The translations under genes were made by a program, and so were the position numbers. Shown here piece by piece: positions 30,296 through 39,353 of a stretch of 64,000 bases of DNA. Every line of letters begins with the position of its first letter. Position 1 is the stretch's first letter. The stretch is from Evansella clarkii (GTDB lineage Bacteria > Bacillota > Bacilli > Bacillales > Salisediminibacteriaceae). The notes under the pieces are model-generated. The model was not told the DNA's origin and searched no databases. It saw only the letters and a list, made by a program, of their open reading frames with translations. The stretch spans positions 4,226,974 through 4,290,973 of the forward strand of contig NZ_KV917376.1 in assembly GCF_002019695.1 (NCBI RefSeq), in the 5' to 3' direction.

Positions 30296-30440
30296 CGAAC
30301 AAAAGTGCAAGCGCTTTGGTCACGAGCGACAAGCACTGGAAGGACTTTGACAGAAACCGCTCTTTGGCTTCTGAAAAGGCCTGAAGTGACCTCGAGCTCG
30401 TAAGCGCTGGAGCTGGACGACTTATCCACAGAATTAACTT
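30296..30440. repeat. Interspersed compound repeat, copy 2
   Basis: Shares GGTCACGAGCGACA, GAAGTGACCTCGAG and terminal ACTTATCCAC with copy 1 at 4905-5340, and like it ends ~30 nt from a minus-strand terminator. It is shorter and more regular. Its two ends are imperfect inverted repeats (GCGCTTTGGTCACGAGC against GTGACCTCGAGCTCGTAAGCGC in two parts). The rest of this 526-bp gap holds only the Fnr-like sites. Confidence 0.6.
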
Positions 30441-30462
30441 TTATAATTTCCTAAACAACAAC

Positions 30463-30489
30463 GAAAAACGGACTGCATTTCTGCAGTCC
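30463..30489 (-). terminator. Terminator of the DUF2249 gene
   Basis: The minus strand forms GGACTGCAGAAATGCAGTCC followed by GTTTTTCGTT, ~60 nt past the stop. Confidence 0.8.
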
Positions 30490-30549
30490 ATCTTCCATCT
30501 GTTTCAATTGTAATTTTAATTTCTTGCTCGAACGGAATAGATTGTTCCT

Positions 30550-30789
30550 TTATACTTTTTTAATTGCCACTCTCCATTGTTCTGGTCCTTTTTCAAGGTA
30601 CTCCCAGTCGTATTTATCTTTACGCTCCATCAAAAATTGATATTGAAGAGGACGAGGATCATGGTCATTTGTCAGTTCAAGTATCTCCCCCGATGCTAAT
30701 CCATCAAATGCCTCAAATATTCTCGGATGCCTTACCCTTGGCTCAATATCCGGTGCATTAATCTTTTTCGCAAATTGTAATTCCTTCAT
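30550..30789 (-). CDS. DUF2249 domain protein
   Basis: A 79-residue protein that is essentially one DUF2249 domain: RHPRIFEAFDGLASGEILEL, NDHDPRPLQYQF and EYLEKGPEQWRVAI are the conserved blocks. The family occurs with hemerythrin-like and nitrogen-oxide metabolism genes; biochemical role unknown. It has its own terminator. The nearby radical SAM gene with an Fnr-type site is consistent with a shared low-oxygen context, which is inference. Confidence 0.85.
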   Translation of the reverse strand: MKELQFAKKINAPDIEPRVRHPRIFEAFDGLASGEILELTNDHDPRPLQYQFLMERKDKYDWEYLEKGPEQWRVAIKKV

Positions 30790-30892
30790 TATGAGTCACA
30801 TCCTTTCATTTGCCTTAATAATACCTCGCTTCTTTTATTAAGGATGTGAGCTGGAACACTATAGGTATCTTTTCCTTCAAGAAACGTCATTA

Positions 30893-31549
30893 TTAATGAT
30901 TTTTTCTCGCTGTTTCAAGAATAGCTGTACAAAAAAGCACCCACGCAGCCCCTGCAGTGAATCCTCCTATTACATCACTTGGGTAATGAACACCTAAATA
31001 TATACGGCTTATTCCAATGAACAGAATACCGGCAATTAAAATAATTGTACCCCCAAACTTCAACCACCTGCTTCGCACAAGTATAAGAAGAAGATAGACT
31101 GCCAGTCCATAGACCACCATGGTCCCCATAGAATGTCCGCTTGGAAAACTGTGTCCTGTCACTTCAAGAAGAGGGTTAATTTGCGGCCGCTCCCTCTGGA
31201 ACATTAACTTTAACAGCCAGTTAAACATCCCTCCGGCACCGCAAGCGACAAGATAAAAAATAGCTTCTTTATAATTTTTTCCTGCCATTACCAATATTGC
31301 AACTGCAATCGCGAAGATCGACAACCCCGGCACCGAACCCACATGAGTAATTGCAGTCATAACCACAGTCAGCCCGTCTGTAATCGGGGCCTGAATATAT
31401 TCTATTACAGCATAATCGAATGCATGAAACTCCTGGTCCGCATACCCTTCTACAAAAATAAAGAATATAACAGTAAACAGAGCCAGCATGGCAGCAGCTG
31501 AATATATATATTTTCTTTCTTCTTTATTTACAGTAAACCTGAAACCCAC
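30893..31549 (-). CDS. PAP2 family phosphatase (phospholipid-phosphatase-like)
   Basis: A ~218-residue membrane protein with six hydrophobic segments and the three PAP2 motifs: KLMFQRERP, SFPSGHS and SRIYLGVHYPSDVIGG. Such enzymes dephosphorylate phosphatidylglycerol phosphate or undecaprenyl pyrophosphate on the outer face of the membrane. The start is uncertain: an ATG at 31573, an ATG at 31555 touching GGAGGG, or the GTG at 31549, which has the best spacing (7 nt) and is chosen here. It is a single-gene unit. Confidence 0.85.
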   Translation of the reverse strand: MGFRFTVNKEERKYIYSAAAMLALFTVIFFIFVEGYADQEFHAFDYAVIEYIQAPITDGLTVVMTAITHVGSVPGLSIFAIAVAILVMAGKNYKEAIFYLVACGAGGMFNWLLKLMFQRERPQINPLLEVTGHSFPSGHSMGTMVVYGLAVYLLLILVRSRWLKFGGTIILIAGILFIGISRIYLGVHYPSDVIGGFTAGAAWVLFCTAILETARKNH

Positions 31550-31702
31550 CAGCATCCCTCCGTTCCAAAACATATAACTTATTTTCCTGCGAGGGAGCTG
31601 GCTTAAACATTAGGCTATATATACCTTTGCGGTTGATTTATCGTTACAGTTCGTCAGCATGCCGCCAGCATTAAAGTTTATGAAAGTACTCATTCCTTCA
31701 AA

Positions 31703-31748
31703 TAAAAAAGAGTGTACCCCTCAAATACCTCTCAGGGTCCACTCTTTT
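31703..31748 (-). terminator. Terminator of the retropepsin-like gene
   Basis: The minus strand forms AAAAGAGTGGACCC...GGGGTACACTCTTTT followed by TTATTT. Confidence 0.75.
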
Positions 31749-31786
31749 GCTCTCTGGCTGGAAAAACTGACTCGCCTTAATAATCT

Positions 31787-32146
31787 TTACAGGATTCTGG
31801 AGCCGGACAGGGTCATAGAATCAAGATTAATTTTCGCTCCTACCTTTTTAAGGAAATCCATTCCTAATATCCCGTCAGCACCATCTCCCTCTGTGAACCT
31901 GGCGACCGCAACAGGAAAGTTAATTACCTTTAAAGGACCGGCACTTATCGAATCAACTACAAGCCCCTGTTCAGCAGCTTCTTTGTCGTGTACCGGTATT
32001 CCTTCGCTTTCAAGTGAGTGAATATTAATGGATGTTAAAGCTTCAGATGTGCTGACAACTACATTATTTAATTTAACTTTTATTCCAGAATAGGTAATTG
32101 TAATATCTGTTACGAGCAGATGACCATCAAAACGCATACTTTTCAT
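31787..32146 (-). CDS. Retropepsin-fold protein lacking the catalytic Asp
   Basis: A 119-residue protein with the retropepsin single-domain pattern: strand GIKVKLNNVVV, then the position of the DTG(A/S) catalytic loop, then the C-terminal GILGMDFLKKVGAKINL. Here the loop reads STSEALTSI, so the expected Asp is Ser and the Gly is Ser. Homologues in bacilli that I recall keep DTGAS. A catalytically dead scaffold or regulator is therefore likely. Its start is unremarkable and the gene has its own terminator. Confidence 0.7.
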   Translation of the reverse strand: MKSMRFDGHLLVTDITITYSGIKVKLNNVVVSTSEALTSINIHSLESEGIPVHDKEAAEQGLVVDSISAGPLKVINFPVAVARFTEGDGADGILGMDFLKKVGAKINLDSMTLSGSRIL

Positions 32147-32390
32147 TGATTATTCTCCCCTTTATTAAGAGTAAAAGTTGTTCCAGTTAGTAATTTGTCC
32201 TGCAAACTGCACATCCCTTCATTTTTGCAGCATTATAATTCTGTAAAAACGACACACTTTAACGCGAAAACGCGGTTACGCAGGTATTTGCGCAGACAAC
32301 AGAATCTCTTTATAATCAAAAATTGTAATAAAATTATTTCAGGAAAATAATTACATAACTTATAATTTTCTGAACTCAGGAGTGTTATTA

Positions 32391-33002
32391 ATGCAAAAGA
32401 TTTTAAATATGATTCTGGGCTGCTTAATTGTGAGTTTTGGGATATTTATTCTGCAAAGCTCAGAAATAATTACCGGTGGAACGGCAGGGCTCGCACTCAG
32501 CCTGTCTTATACAGCGGCTGCTTCCTTTGCACTTATGTTCTTACTTATTAATATACCATTTTATGTACTTGCTTTCTTTAAAATGGGCTGGAAATTCACT
32601 ATATCTACTATATTTGCGGTTACTTTACTCTCTGGAATGAGTGAAATTGTTCAGTTGCTTCCCGCTGCGGCAATGCATCCACTCGCTGGAGCAGTGATTG
32701 GAGGTACCATCATTGGACTCGGTCTGTCTTTATTGTTTATGAATGGTTCATCTCTTGGAGGCGCGAATATTCTGTCCTTATTTCTGCAGCAGAAGTATGG
32801 ATGGGATCCTGGAAGAACTTTATTTATTTTTGATTTCCTGGTAATCCTTACCGGCCTTTATTCCGTAGGCTTAATCAGAGGGATTTACTCTGTAATATCA
32901 GTTATTTTCATCTCCCTGATTATCAGTTATTTCAAATCGAAAATCGCTGATAAAAACAATAAGGAAGAAACCTCTTACAATGAAAATACTGCAGTATCCT
33001 AA
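32391..33002 (+). CDS. YitT family membrane protein (paralogue 1)
   Basis: A 203-residue membrane protein with five or six hydrophobic segments and YitT-type motifs: GGTAGLALSLSY near 30-41 and GSSLGGANILSLFLQQKYGWDPGR near 118-141 (interrupted). The usual YitT C-terminal DUF2179 domain is absent; it ends in a polar tail (KNNKEETSYNEN). The ATG at 32391 follows AGGAG at 8 nt; a GTG at 32382 abuts the site. Transport function is assumed, substrate unknown. A second family member lies at 46177. Confidence 0.8.
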   Translation: MQKILNMILGCLIVSFGIFILQSSEIITGGTAGLALSLSYTAAASFALMFLLINIPFYVLAFFKMGWKFTISTIFAVTLLSGMSEIVQLLPAAAMHPLAGAVIGGTIIGLGLSLLFMNGSSLGGANILSLFLQQKYGWDPGRTLFIFDFLVILTGLYSVGLIRGIYSVISVIFISLIISYFKSKIADKNNKEETSYNENTAVS

Positions 33003-33241
33003 AGTAACTATCTGATTTCAGATCAGGGATTTATCTCACTTTAGAATCATTGTCTGGCTGTTTCTCTCCCAAATTTATTATTTAGATGTACTTTTTTCTT
33101 GTCATAAATTATCCATTTATTTTCCCCGAAAAATATATACAATACATGAATAATATGATAATATTTCCTGGAACTAAAAAATTATACATAAATTTTTGTT
33201 TTATATATAGTATCCGTTAACGAATTTGAGGGGGAGACAGA

Positions 33242-33646
33242 ATGGAATACGGAAACTTTACATTAGAAGAGTTATATGAACAGGCAAACATCCTCTGCCA
33301 GAAGCATTGGGGTGTTAATTATACAGGAGGCATTGAACTGGTAAAGCAAGACTGGGAGCGCCGCAACGGAGTATTTATATACGACCATGATACAGAGGAA
33401 AGATTCATAAGAATGAGTGCACCAAGAAATAGTATCAGGGCAAAGGATGAAGTACTGAAATCACTCCTTCATGAACTTGTACACTGGCGCCTTCACTCTC
33501 AAAACCTTCCGGCACGGGATGACGATAAAGAATTTATTCTCGAAGCGATCCGAGTGGGAGCTTCTATCAGCTTAACGAAAAAAGCACAGGAAGCATTCCT
33601 TAAATATTCCGGTACGGCAGCACCTGCCGAGCCAGTGCCTTCATAA
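33242..33646 (+). CDS. SprT-like zinc metallopeptidase-fold protein
   Basis: A 134-residue protein with the zincin motif HELVH (His77, Glu78, His81) in SLLHELVHWRLH and an acidic segment (ARDDDKEFILEAIR) that could supply the third ligand. It resembles SprT-like proteins of Bacillales and phages, without a C-terminal zinc ribbon. Starts after GAGGGGGAGA. It is convergent with the thiamine operon and shares its terminator. Confidence 0.7.
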   Translation: MEYGNFTLEELYEQANILCQKHWGVNYTGGIELVKQDWERRNGVFIYDHDTEERFIRMSAPRNSIRAKDEVLKSLLHELVHWRLHSQNLPARDDDKEFILEAIRVGASISLTKKAQEAFLKYSGTAAPAEPVPS

Positions 33647-33667
33647 TTCATATAATTTCAATTAAAC

Positions 33668-33701
33668 AAAGGACGCCTGAAGATAATCAGGCGTCCTTTT
33701 C
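33668..33701. terminator. Bidirectional terminator between the SprT-like gene and thiE
   Basis: AAAGGACGCCTGA and TCAGGCGTCCTTTT form a 13-bp stem with T-runs on both sides. Confidence 0.88.
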
Positions 33702-33734
33702 GTTACACTTTACGGCAAATATATAGCGATGACG

Positions 33735-34406
33735 TTAATTATTGTATGCTTTCTTTCCTGAGCTTACAGCTTCAGCAATTTCACTTGCAGCCTTTTTCGG
33801 ATCGACTGAATGGCTGATTGCTGTAATAACAGATACTCCATCAGCACCGCTGCTGGTTACTTCTGCCGCATTGCTTTGAGTGATACCGCCTATTCCTACA
33901 ACCGGTATTTCATAATCAGAGTTTCTGACAGCTTCGATCAGCTTCGTACCCTGAACTTCTTCTGTATCCAGCTTAGTAGCTGTCTGGTAAACCGGGCCTA
34001 TCCCTATATAGTCAGCCCCCCCATTAACTGCTCCTTCCACTTCCTCCATGGTATGAGCAGAAACTCCGATTATTTTGTTCCCCAGCCTCGTTCTGACAGT
34101 TTCAATATTTTCATCGTCCTGGCCTATGTGAACGCCGTCAGCATTCAGTTCAATGGCCAGATCAACATCATCATTCACGATAAAAGGAACGCCGGCATTT
34201 TTACAAATTTGCTGCAGCTCTGCAGCAAGTTCGTATTTCTCTTTTCCCGTTAAAGCACCTGGCCCTTTTTCTCTGAACTGAAAAAGCGTAATTCCCCCTT
34301 CTGTCGCTGCCTTTAATGTTTCCTGAGGCATAAATTTGCAGTTTGTACTCCCCATTATAAAATATACTTCCAGCAGCTTTCCGAGATCAGCAGCAAACTT
34401 ACTCAT
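33735..34406 (-). CDS. thiE: Thiamine phosphate synthase
   Basis: A 223-residue TIM-barrel enzyme coupling HMP pyrophosphate with thiazole phosphate to make thiamine phosphate. Conserved blocks are seen: QFREKGPGALTGKEK, PFIVNDDVDLAIELNADGVHIGQDD, GVSAHTMEE, GADYIGIGPVYQTATK and VVGIGGI. The ATG at 34406 overlaps the thiD stop by 8 nt (ATGAGTAA) and follows AAGGTGAG, so the longer upstream reading is rejected. It is the last gene of the TPP-riboswitch operon. Confidence 0.96.
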   Translation of the reverse strand: MSKFAADLGKLLEVYFIMGSTNCKFMPQETLKAATEGGITLFQFREKGPGALTGKEKYELAAELQQICKNAGVPFIVNDDVDLAIELNADGVHIGQDDENIETVRTRLGNKIIGVSAHTMEEVEGAVNGGADYIGIGPVYQTATKLDTEEVQGTKLIEAVRNSDYEIPVVGIGGITQSNAAEVTSSGADGVSVITAISHSVDPKKAASEIAEAVSSGKKAYNN

Positions 34407-35217
34407 TATGCTCACCTTGCCGCTGTTTTCTCTTATAAGCCCAGTGGTTTGTTGGCCCATGCCCATTCCCAATCATTAAATCCTCTTCAATTGCTGAATG
34501 GATAAATAATTCAGCTACCTCCACTGCTTCCTTAACAGCATTCCCTTTCGCCAGCTCCGCTGCAAGGGCCGCGGAAAAAGTACAACCTGTTCCATGTGTG
34601 TTTTTAGTGGCAATTCTTGATTTTTTAAAGGAAGAATACTCTTTTCCGTCATACAATAAATCTGTTACTCCCTCTTCGTCTCCATGGCCTCCTTTTATGA
34701 GTACATATTTCGCTCCCAGTTCATGGAGCCTCGAAGCTGCTTCTTTCCTGTCCTCAAATGTCTTTATTTCCATTCCTGCGAGAACTTCAGCTTCAGGAAT
34801 ATTCGGAGTTAATATAAGTGTTACTGGAAGCAAATGTTCTTTCAAAGCCTCAACAGCCTCTTCCTGCAGCAGTGAAGCACCGCCCTTCGCAATCATGACA
34901 GGGTCTGTTACTACCTTATCCCATTGAAACTTCTTTATTTTCTTTGCAACAGCTTCTATGATTTCTGCGTTAAAAAGCATACCCGTCTTAAGAGCATCCA
35001 GACCCATGTCTGTTCCGATTGCTTCAATCTGCTCTTCTACCGCTTCTGTAGTAAGAGGGTATACACCGTGTACACCAAGGGTATTTTGCGCAGTGACAGC
35101 TGTGATTGCCGACATTCCGAAGACGTCGAGTTCCTGAAACGTTTTTAAATCTGCCTGAATACCAGCTCCGCCGCCACTGTCGGAACCAGCAATCGTAAGT
35201 GCTTTAAATGACTTCAT
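34399..35217 (-). CDS. thiD: Hydroxymethylpyrimidine/phosphomethylpyrimidine kinase
   Basis: A 272-residue ribokinase-fold enzyme phosphorylating HMP and HMP-P. Seen: AGSDSGGGAGIQADLKTF near the N-terminus, VTDPVMIAKGG in the middle and the anion-hole KNTHGTGCTFSAALAAELAKG near residue 208 (split here by function, not gap). Full family length. Third gene of thiW-thiM-thiD-thiE, coupled to thiE by overlap. Confidence 0.96.
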   Translation of the reverse strand: MKSFKALTIAGSDSGGGAGIQADLKTFQELDVFGMSAITAVTAQNTLGVHGVYPLTTEAVEEQIEAIGTDMGLDALKTGMLFNAEIIEAVAKKIKKFQWDKVVTDPVMIAKGGASLLQEEAVEALKEHLLPVTLILTPNIPEAEVLAGMEIKTFEDRKEAASRLHELGAKYVLIKGGHGDEEGVTDLLYDGKEYSSFKKSRIATKNTHGTGCTFSAALAAELAKGNAVKEAVEVAELFIHSAIEEDLMIGNGHGPTNHWAYKRKQRQGEHNE

Positions 35218-35259
35218 TGTCTTCCCCCTGTATATTTATTTGATAAATCTGTGTCATGT

Positions 35260-36072
35260 TTATTGCTGTATTTTTACTTTCGCTTTACTGTTAACTGTGC
35301 TTTCATCCAATGCAGACAACTTGTCTAAGAATTCAATCTGAAAGCTTCCCGGACCTTTTTCTTTTGTTGCTTCCGCTGCGAGTTCAGCGGCAATTCCGTA
35401 TGAAGATACGGCTGAAGCAGCGGCACGGGCATAATCTTTTTCAACTGCACAAAATGCACCAATCACTGCAGTTAACAGACATCCTGCCCCGGTTACTTTT
35501 GTCAGCATTGAATCTCCGTTATTGACTGTGTATAACTCATCACTATTTGCTATAACATCTGTCTTTCCTGTAATTGCAACTACTGTACCTAATTCTGAAG
35601 CCGCATCGCGGGCAAGCTGAATCTTTTCTGATTCTTCGTCATTCGTTTCAGCGTCTACCCCTTTAATAGCCTGTTTCCGGCCAATCAGGTTCGATACTTC
35701 CGCCATGTTACCTCTTATGACCGATAGTTTAACTTCCCGGATTATTTTTATTGCGCTGTCGGTCCGGTAGCTCGTCGCACCAGCACCCACCGGGTCAAAT
35801 ATTACTGGCACACCTGCTTCATTTGCCGCTTTACCCGCCAGCAGCATTGCTTCTACTTTTGTTTCATCAAGAGTCCCGATATTAAGGACAAGAGCCTGGG
35901 AAATCCGCGCCATATCGGCTACTTCCTCCCTGGCGTATGCCATAACCGGAGAAGCCCCGAGCGCGTAAAGGCCGTTAGCCGTAAAGTTTGTAACTACAAC
36001 ATTTGTAATGTTATGGATAAGTGGTTTAGCTTGTCTCATTTCAAGCAAAACGGATCCTGGTTTTACTAACAT
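35260..36072 (-). CDS. thiM: Hydroxyethylthiazole kinase
   Basis: A 270-residue enzyme that phosphorylates salvaged thiazole alcohol. Conserved blocks: [28 protein letters not shown] (positions 17-44, discontinuously conserved), [15 protein letters not shown] and [18 protein letters not shown] with the catalytic Cys of GAGC. Lies 42 bp upstream of thiD and 30 bp downstream of thiW in the salvage operon. Confidence 0.96.
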   Translation of the reverse strand: MLVKPGSVLLEMRQAKPLIHNITNVVVTNFTANGLYALGASPVMAYAREEVADMARISQALVLNIGTLDETKVEAMLLAGKAANEAGVPVIFDPVGAGATSYRTDSAIKIIREVKLSVIRGNMAEVSNLIGRKQAIKGVDAETNDEESEKIQLARDAASELGTVVAITGKTDVIANSDELYTVNNGDSMLTKVTGAGCLLTAVIGAFCAVEKDYARAAASAVSSYGIAAELAAEATKEKGPGSFQIEFLDKLSALDESTVNSKAKVKIQQ

Positions 36073-36102
36073 CCTGAAACCTCCTTTTTTGTATGTATCT
36101 GT

Positions 36103-36600
36103 TTAGCTGTCCGTATCATACTTCCATGCTCTGGATTTTTTAATTCGAGTAACGATCAAATACCCAAGAAGCGCCCCTGAGAGGCTGCTTACAAGGAATG
36201 CAGGTATATAAAAGAATGCTCCGGCTGAAGTTCCAAGGAGCAGTGCTGCGTACGGAACTGCAAACAACGGGGCAATCAGCCCTGAACCAATAATTTCTCC
36301 AGCAGATGCCGCCCATGTTCTTTTCATCTTCCGGTATAAATAACCAGCAAGAAAAGCGCCGATCATCCCACCGGGGAAAGCAAGCAGTGACCCCGTACCC
36401 ATGAAGTTCCTGATCAGTCCTGTTAAAAATGCGATAATTACCGCGGGCACCGGACCGAGTAATACCCCGGCGATTACATTTACAGCATGCTGTACAGGAA
36501 AAGCCTTAGCAACTCCTGCCGGGAACCAGAGAAATGAAGAGCCTATTACAGCTATTGCTACCAATAAAGCGATATACGTTTGTTTCTTTATTTTGCTCAT
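36103..36600 (-). CDS. thiW: Thiazole/thiamine precursor ECF transporter S component ThiW
   Basis: A ~165-residue membrane protein with five or six helices, the substrate-binding subunit of an energy-coupling-factor transporter, probably for hydroxyethylthiazole because it heads a thiM operon. FPVQHAVNVIAGVLLGP and GGMIGAFLAGYLYR fit the family. The ATG at 36600 follows AAAGGAG; the longer frame would begin inside the riboswitch terminator, which rules it out. It needs the shared EcfA/T module encoded elsewhere. Confidence 0.9.
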   Translation of the reverse strand: MSKIKKQTYIALLVAIAVIGSSFLWFPAGVAKAFPVQHAVNVIAGVLLGPVPAVIIAFLTGLIRNFMGTGSLLAFPGGMIGAFLAGYLYRKMKRTWAASAGEIIGSGLIAPLFAVPYAALLLGTSAGAFFYIPAFLVSSLSGALLGYLIVTRIKKSRAWKYDTDS

Positions 36601-36622
36601 AAATCTCCTTTCTTTTCTGCCG

Positions 36623-36652
36623 CTAAAAAGCCGGGTCATAACCAGACCCGGC
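36623..36652 (-). terminator. Riboswitch-controlled terminator (expression platform)
   Basis: The minus strand forms GCCGGGTC-TGGTTAT-GACCCGGC followed by TTTTTAGC, between the TPP aptamer and the thiW ribosome site. TPP binding should favour this terminator and shut off the operon. Confidence 0.88.
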
Positions 36653-36690
36653 GACACGCATAAAAATAGTGGATTGAATTACTCAGTCTA

Positions 36691-36781
36691 CTACTTTCCT
36701 ACGCTGGAATTGTCCAGATCAGGTTCAAAGAGTTGAAAAATCAAATAATTTTTCTCTCAGCCTATTGGCACCTCTAGCAGT
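36691..36781 (-). ncRNA. TPP riboswitch aptamer (THI element)
   Basis: The minus strand has the conserved THI-box parts in order: CTAGAGGTGCC, GGCTGAGA (~36760) and CCTGATCTGGACAATTCCAG with GCGTAGGAAAG (~36695-36725). It precedes thiW and an intrinsic terminator, the classic arrangement for TPP-repressed salvage operons. Confidence 0.95.
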
Positions 36782-36797
36782 GTATGAAGTTGTCTTT

Positions 36798-36803
36798 ATT
36801 ATA
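36798..36803 (-). promoter_or_regulatory. -10 element of the thi operon
   Basis: A perfect TATAAT on the minus strand lies ~17 nt before the aptamer, with a weak -35-like TTTCAA 17 bp upstream. Transcription would start near 36790. Confidence 0.5.
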
Positions 36804-36931
36804 AAGGATGTTTCCCTGTTTTGAAAGCAGAGGCCATTCCCTCCCCTCTGACAGAACATTTTCCAGAAATTTGTACTTTCATACAAGCCGGTTATCTTAT
36901 ATAATGTCTTGTTGGGAAGGTGGTGAATTAA

Positions 36932-37867
36932 GTGGCTGAAGTAAAACAGTATATCTTCTTTGATTTTGAAATGCTATGTTCTAACCGGGGGATGACCTTT
37001 AACAATATGGAAGCGATCCGACTAGGAGCTGTTAAGTACGAGCTTGAGACGGAAAGCGTGGCCTATTTTGATATGTATATTAAACCTCAGCATAAAAAGC
37101 CTTTGAGCAGATTCTGCAAAAAGCTAACAGGAATTACGGATGAAGACCTTGCTGATGCACAGGATTTTAAAGAGGTATTTCAAGCTTTTCTGACCTGGGT
37201 GGGAGGAGTGAAAAAATCCCGCTTTTTTTCATGGTCAACGAGTGACCTGCTTCGCCTGAAACTGGATGCAGAACGTCACATGCTTCATGAAACTACAATT
37301 AACAAGATCGAGAAACGGTATGTTGATTTTCAGGGTATTTTTACGAAGAGGGTTTCAAAGACAAACCCATCTGTAGAAAACGCCCTTGCTTTTTATGATT
37401 TAAGCTTCCTTGGGGAAAAACATAACCCGATGTATGACGCTTTCAATACACTCCGTATATACTTGAGCTTTCAAAAGAACCCGGTGAAATCAGACCTTGT
37501 GATGATCAGGCAGTTTATTCTGGAGGACTTGCCGGAGAGCTCTGAGGAAATTAATAAAAAACTTAAAGAACAGCTCGCAAAAGATGTAGCCGGCTATAAA
37601 AAGGAACTAAGCGATATTTATAAAATGAAAGATGCTGGGAAAATAGTTAAAAGAACGAGACGGCTGGTCGAAAAATACGAAAATGTCCTGATTAATCGTT
37701 CCGGAATTTTCACACAGGAGATAAAGGAAAGTATTAACCTCCTTGTTGTCTTTTATCATGATCTTTTATCCTGTTATGAACATCATTTTAACCATTCATC
37801 TAAAATAATGGTACTTGAAGACCGGATTACAGAGCCAATTAACGAGCTCTTACTGAAGCGAGGATGA
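36932..37867 (+). CDS. DEDDh 3'-5' exonuclease-like protein
   Basis: A 311-residue protein whose first ~180 residues form an RNase T/DnaQ-type exonuclease domain. Likely metal ligands: Asp11 and Glu13 (FFDFEM), Asp105 (STSDLL), His164 and Asp169 (HNPMYD). The motif LTGITDED at 65-72 is typical. The C-terminal ~120 residues are helical and charged and I do not recognise them. Starts with GTG after AAGGTGGTGA. Similar in the catalytic part to KapD-type sporulation inhibitor proteins. Nucleic-acid substrate unknown. Confidence 0.82.
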   Translation: MAEVKQYIFFDFEMLCSNRGMTFNNMEAIRLGAVKYELETESVAYFDMYIKPQHKKPLSRFCKKLTGITDEDLADAQDFKEVFQAFLTWVGGVKKSRFFSWSTSDLLRLKLDAERHMLHETTINKIEKRYVDFQGIFTKRVSKTNPSVENALAFYDLSFLGEKHNPMYDAFNTLRIYLSFQKNPVKSDLVMIRQFILEDLPESSEEINKKLKEQLAKDVAGYKKELSDIYKMKDAGKIVKRTRRLVEKYENVLINRSGIFTQEIKESINLLVVFYHDLLSCYEHHFNHSSKIMVLEDRITEPINELLLKRG

Positions 37868-37912
37868 GATCCATCTTCCTTCGTACATAAACGAATCTTC
37901 CCAGTGATCTTC

Positions 37913-39151
37913 CTATTTCCCCTTTTCGTTTCTTCTTGTGGACCCTATTAAAGAGAGCTCATACAGGTCCAGGCAATATTCATTTGTCTGGTCAAAAGAT
38001 GCAGGTGTTTTTGTCCTGCTGAAATGTCTGAAAACCATTTCCTGCTCTTTTTTGAACCAATTCTCCCCGGTAAGGTTTTCATGCTCGACATCTTTCCAGG
38101 CATCAGCCAGTCTTGGGCTGTAAAGAAATGGTTCTTCAGCTTCAGCACAATCGTGCCATATATTTTTATTACTTTTATATTTTTTTTCAGTGAACATATG
38201 AGGCCAGAAGTCTGCCCTTGAACCGGTATGAGGGACTCCTGCTGCATATTTAATTATTTTTTCATGGATGGACGGAATACCAAACAATATCCCGTACAGC
38301 CGTTTACCCAGTTCAATTCTTTTGTCTACATTCGAAAACTGTTCAACATACTGTCCTGCCAGTCTGACTTGGTTATCTGCAATTCTGTAAGGGAATATCA
38401 CTCGGGAAAACCGTAGAGTTTCCTGAACAACAAACTGCCAGGACTGTAATACTTTTTCCTGGTATCCGCTATCCTGAACTACGGGAACTTCAATATTATA
38501 TTGTTCATTAATAATGAGAGCGACAGTGAGCGTTTTTGAATCCCCCGTCTTATAAAAGTGTTCCCAGAACGGGATCATAAATTCGGATACTCCTGCATTT
38601 GGAAGAAGCTTGAATAATTCCCGTGATTGCTTTTTGCTCGCTTCATACAAAAGCAGCTGAGGATATGCATCACGAAAAATAGCAGCGTTCGCACGCTCCA
38701 GAAACATAAAATATTCCTTTTTATCTTGCTCCCCCAGCAGTCCGGATACAAGACTTCCCTTCAGGTCCGTCATGTTCCAGCCGCCGTTTCTCGAAACCAT
38801 ATGAGCGAGCAGCGCCCAGTGAACTCCCCTGTTTTTCAGGAAAAAATCAAGATAAGCCGCTGTTCTTGTAACATTATTCCGGTTTTTTTCTCTCGTTTCT
38901 TCAATTATGCTGTTAAGCAGATAGTCCTCCTGACTGGAAGCTGCTGTATCTTTCTTGAGTGTTTTTTCCTTCAGGTTTTTCTTTATTTCTTCCAGCTGCT
39001 TTTTATCCATCCTTAGCTTTTTCCATTCGTCACTTATGTGCTGCCTGTTTTTTAGTTCTTTGGCTTCACGGAGGATATACAGCCACATTTTTGAAGGGTA
39101 TTTCATTAATTTTCTGCCTGTCTGAACCAGCTTTAAAACATTCTTTTTCAT
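37913..39151 (-). CDS. DUF2515 family protein, YppC-like
   Basis: A 412-residue soluble protein. NNVTRTAAYLDFF and HWALLAHMVSRNGGWNMTDLKG (about 112-133) are the signature of DUF2515, represented by B. subtilis YppC. Function unknown. It is convergent with the exonuclease gene, only 45 bp away, and I see no strong terminator between. The N-terminal ~70 residues are basic with coiled-coil character. Confidence 0.8.
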   Translation of the reverse strand: MKKNVLKLVQTGRKLMKYPSKMWLYILREAKELKNRQHISDEWKKLRMDKKQLEEIKKNLKEKTLKKDTAASSQEDYLLNSIIEETREKNRNNVTRTAAYLDFFLKNRGVHWALLAHMVSRNGGWNMTDLKGSLVSGLLGEQDKKEYFMFLERANAAIFRDAYPQLLLYEASKKQSRELFKLLPNAGVSEFMIPFWEHFYKTGDSKTLTVALIINEQYNIEVPVVQDSGYQEKVLQSWQFVVQETLRFSRVIFPYRIADNQVRLAGQYVEQFSNVDKRIELGKRLYGILFGIPSIHEKIIKYAAGVPHTGSRADFWPHMFTEKKYKSNKNIWHDCAEAEEPFLYSPRLADAWKDVEHENLTGENWFKKEQEMVFRHFSRTKTPASFDQTNEYCLDLYELSLIGSTRRNEKGK

Positions 39152-39353
39152 ACTGGCTGCCCCTCCCTCACTTCTCTTTGTTTCTATACTATTTTGACCC
39201 CTGCCTGATATATGATAACTGTTTTAAGCATGTATTCTTAAATAAACTTGTGGTAAAGTTCACCTCACATAAAACCCCGGATTTAGCCAAATATAATTAA
39301 TGTTTGGAACTGGTTTCAGTTCTTAAACAAAATCCTTTGAGGGGGCTTGCAGC

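Noticed and set aside
30420-30430. DnaA box (TTATCCACA) as an origin
   Set aside because: A single box, part of a repeat that also occurs at 5339 as a variant. No dnaA/dnaN genes or AT-rich unwinding region are present.
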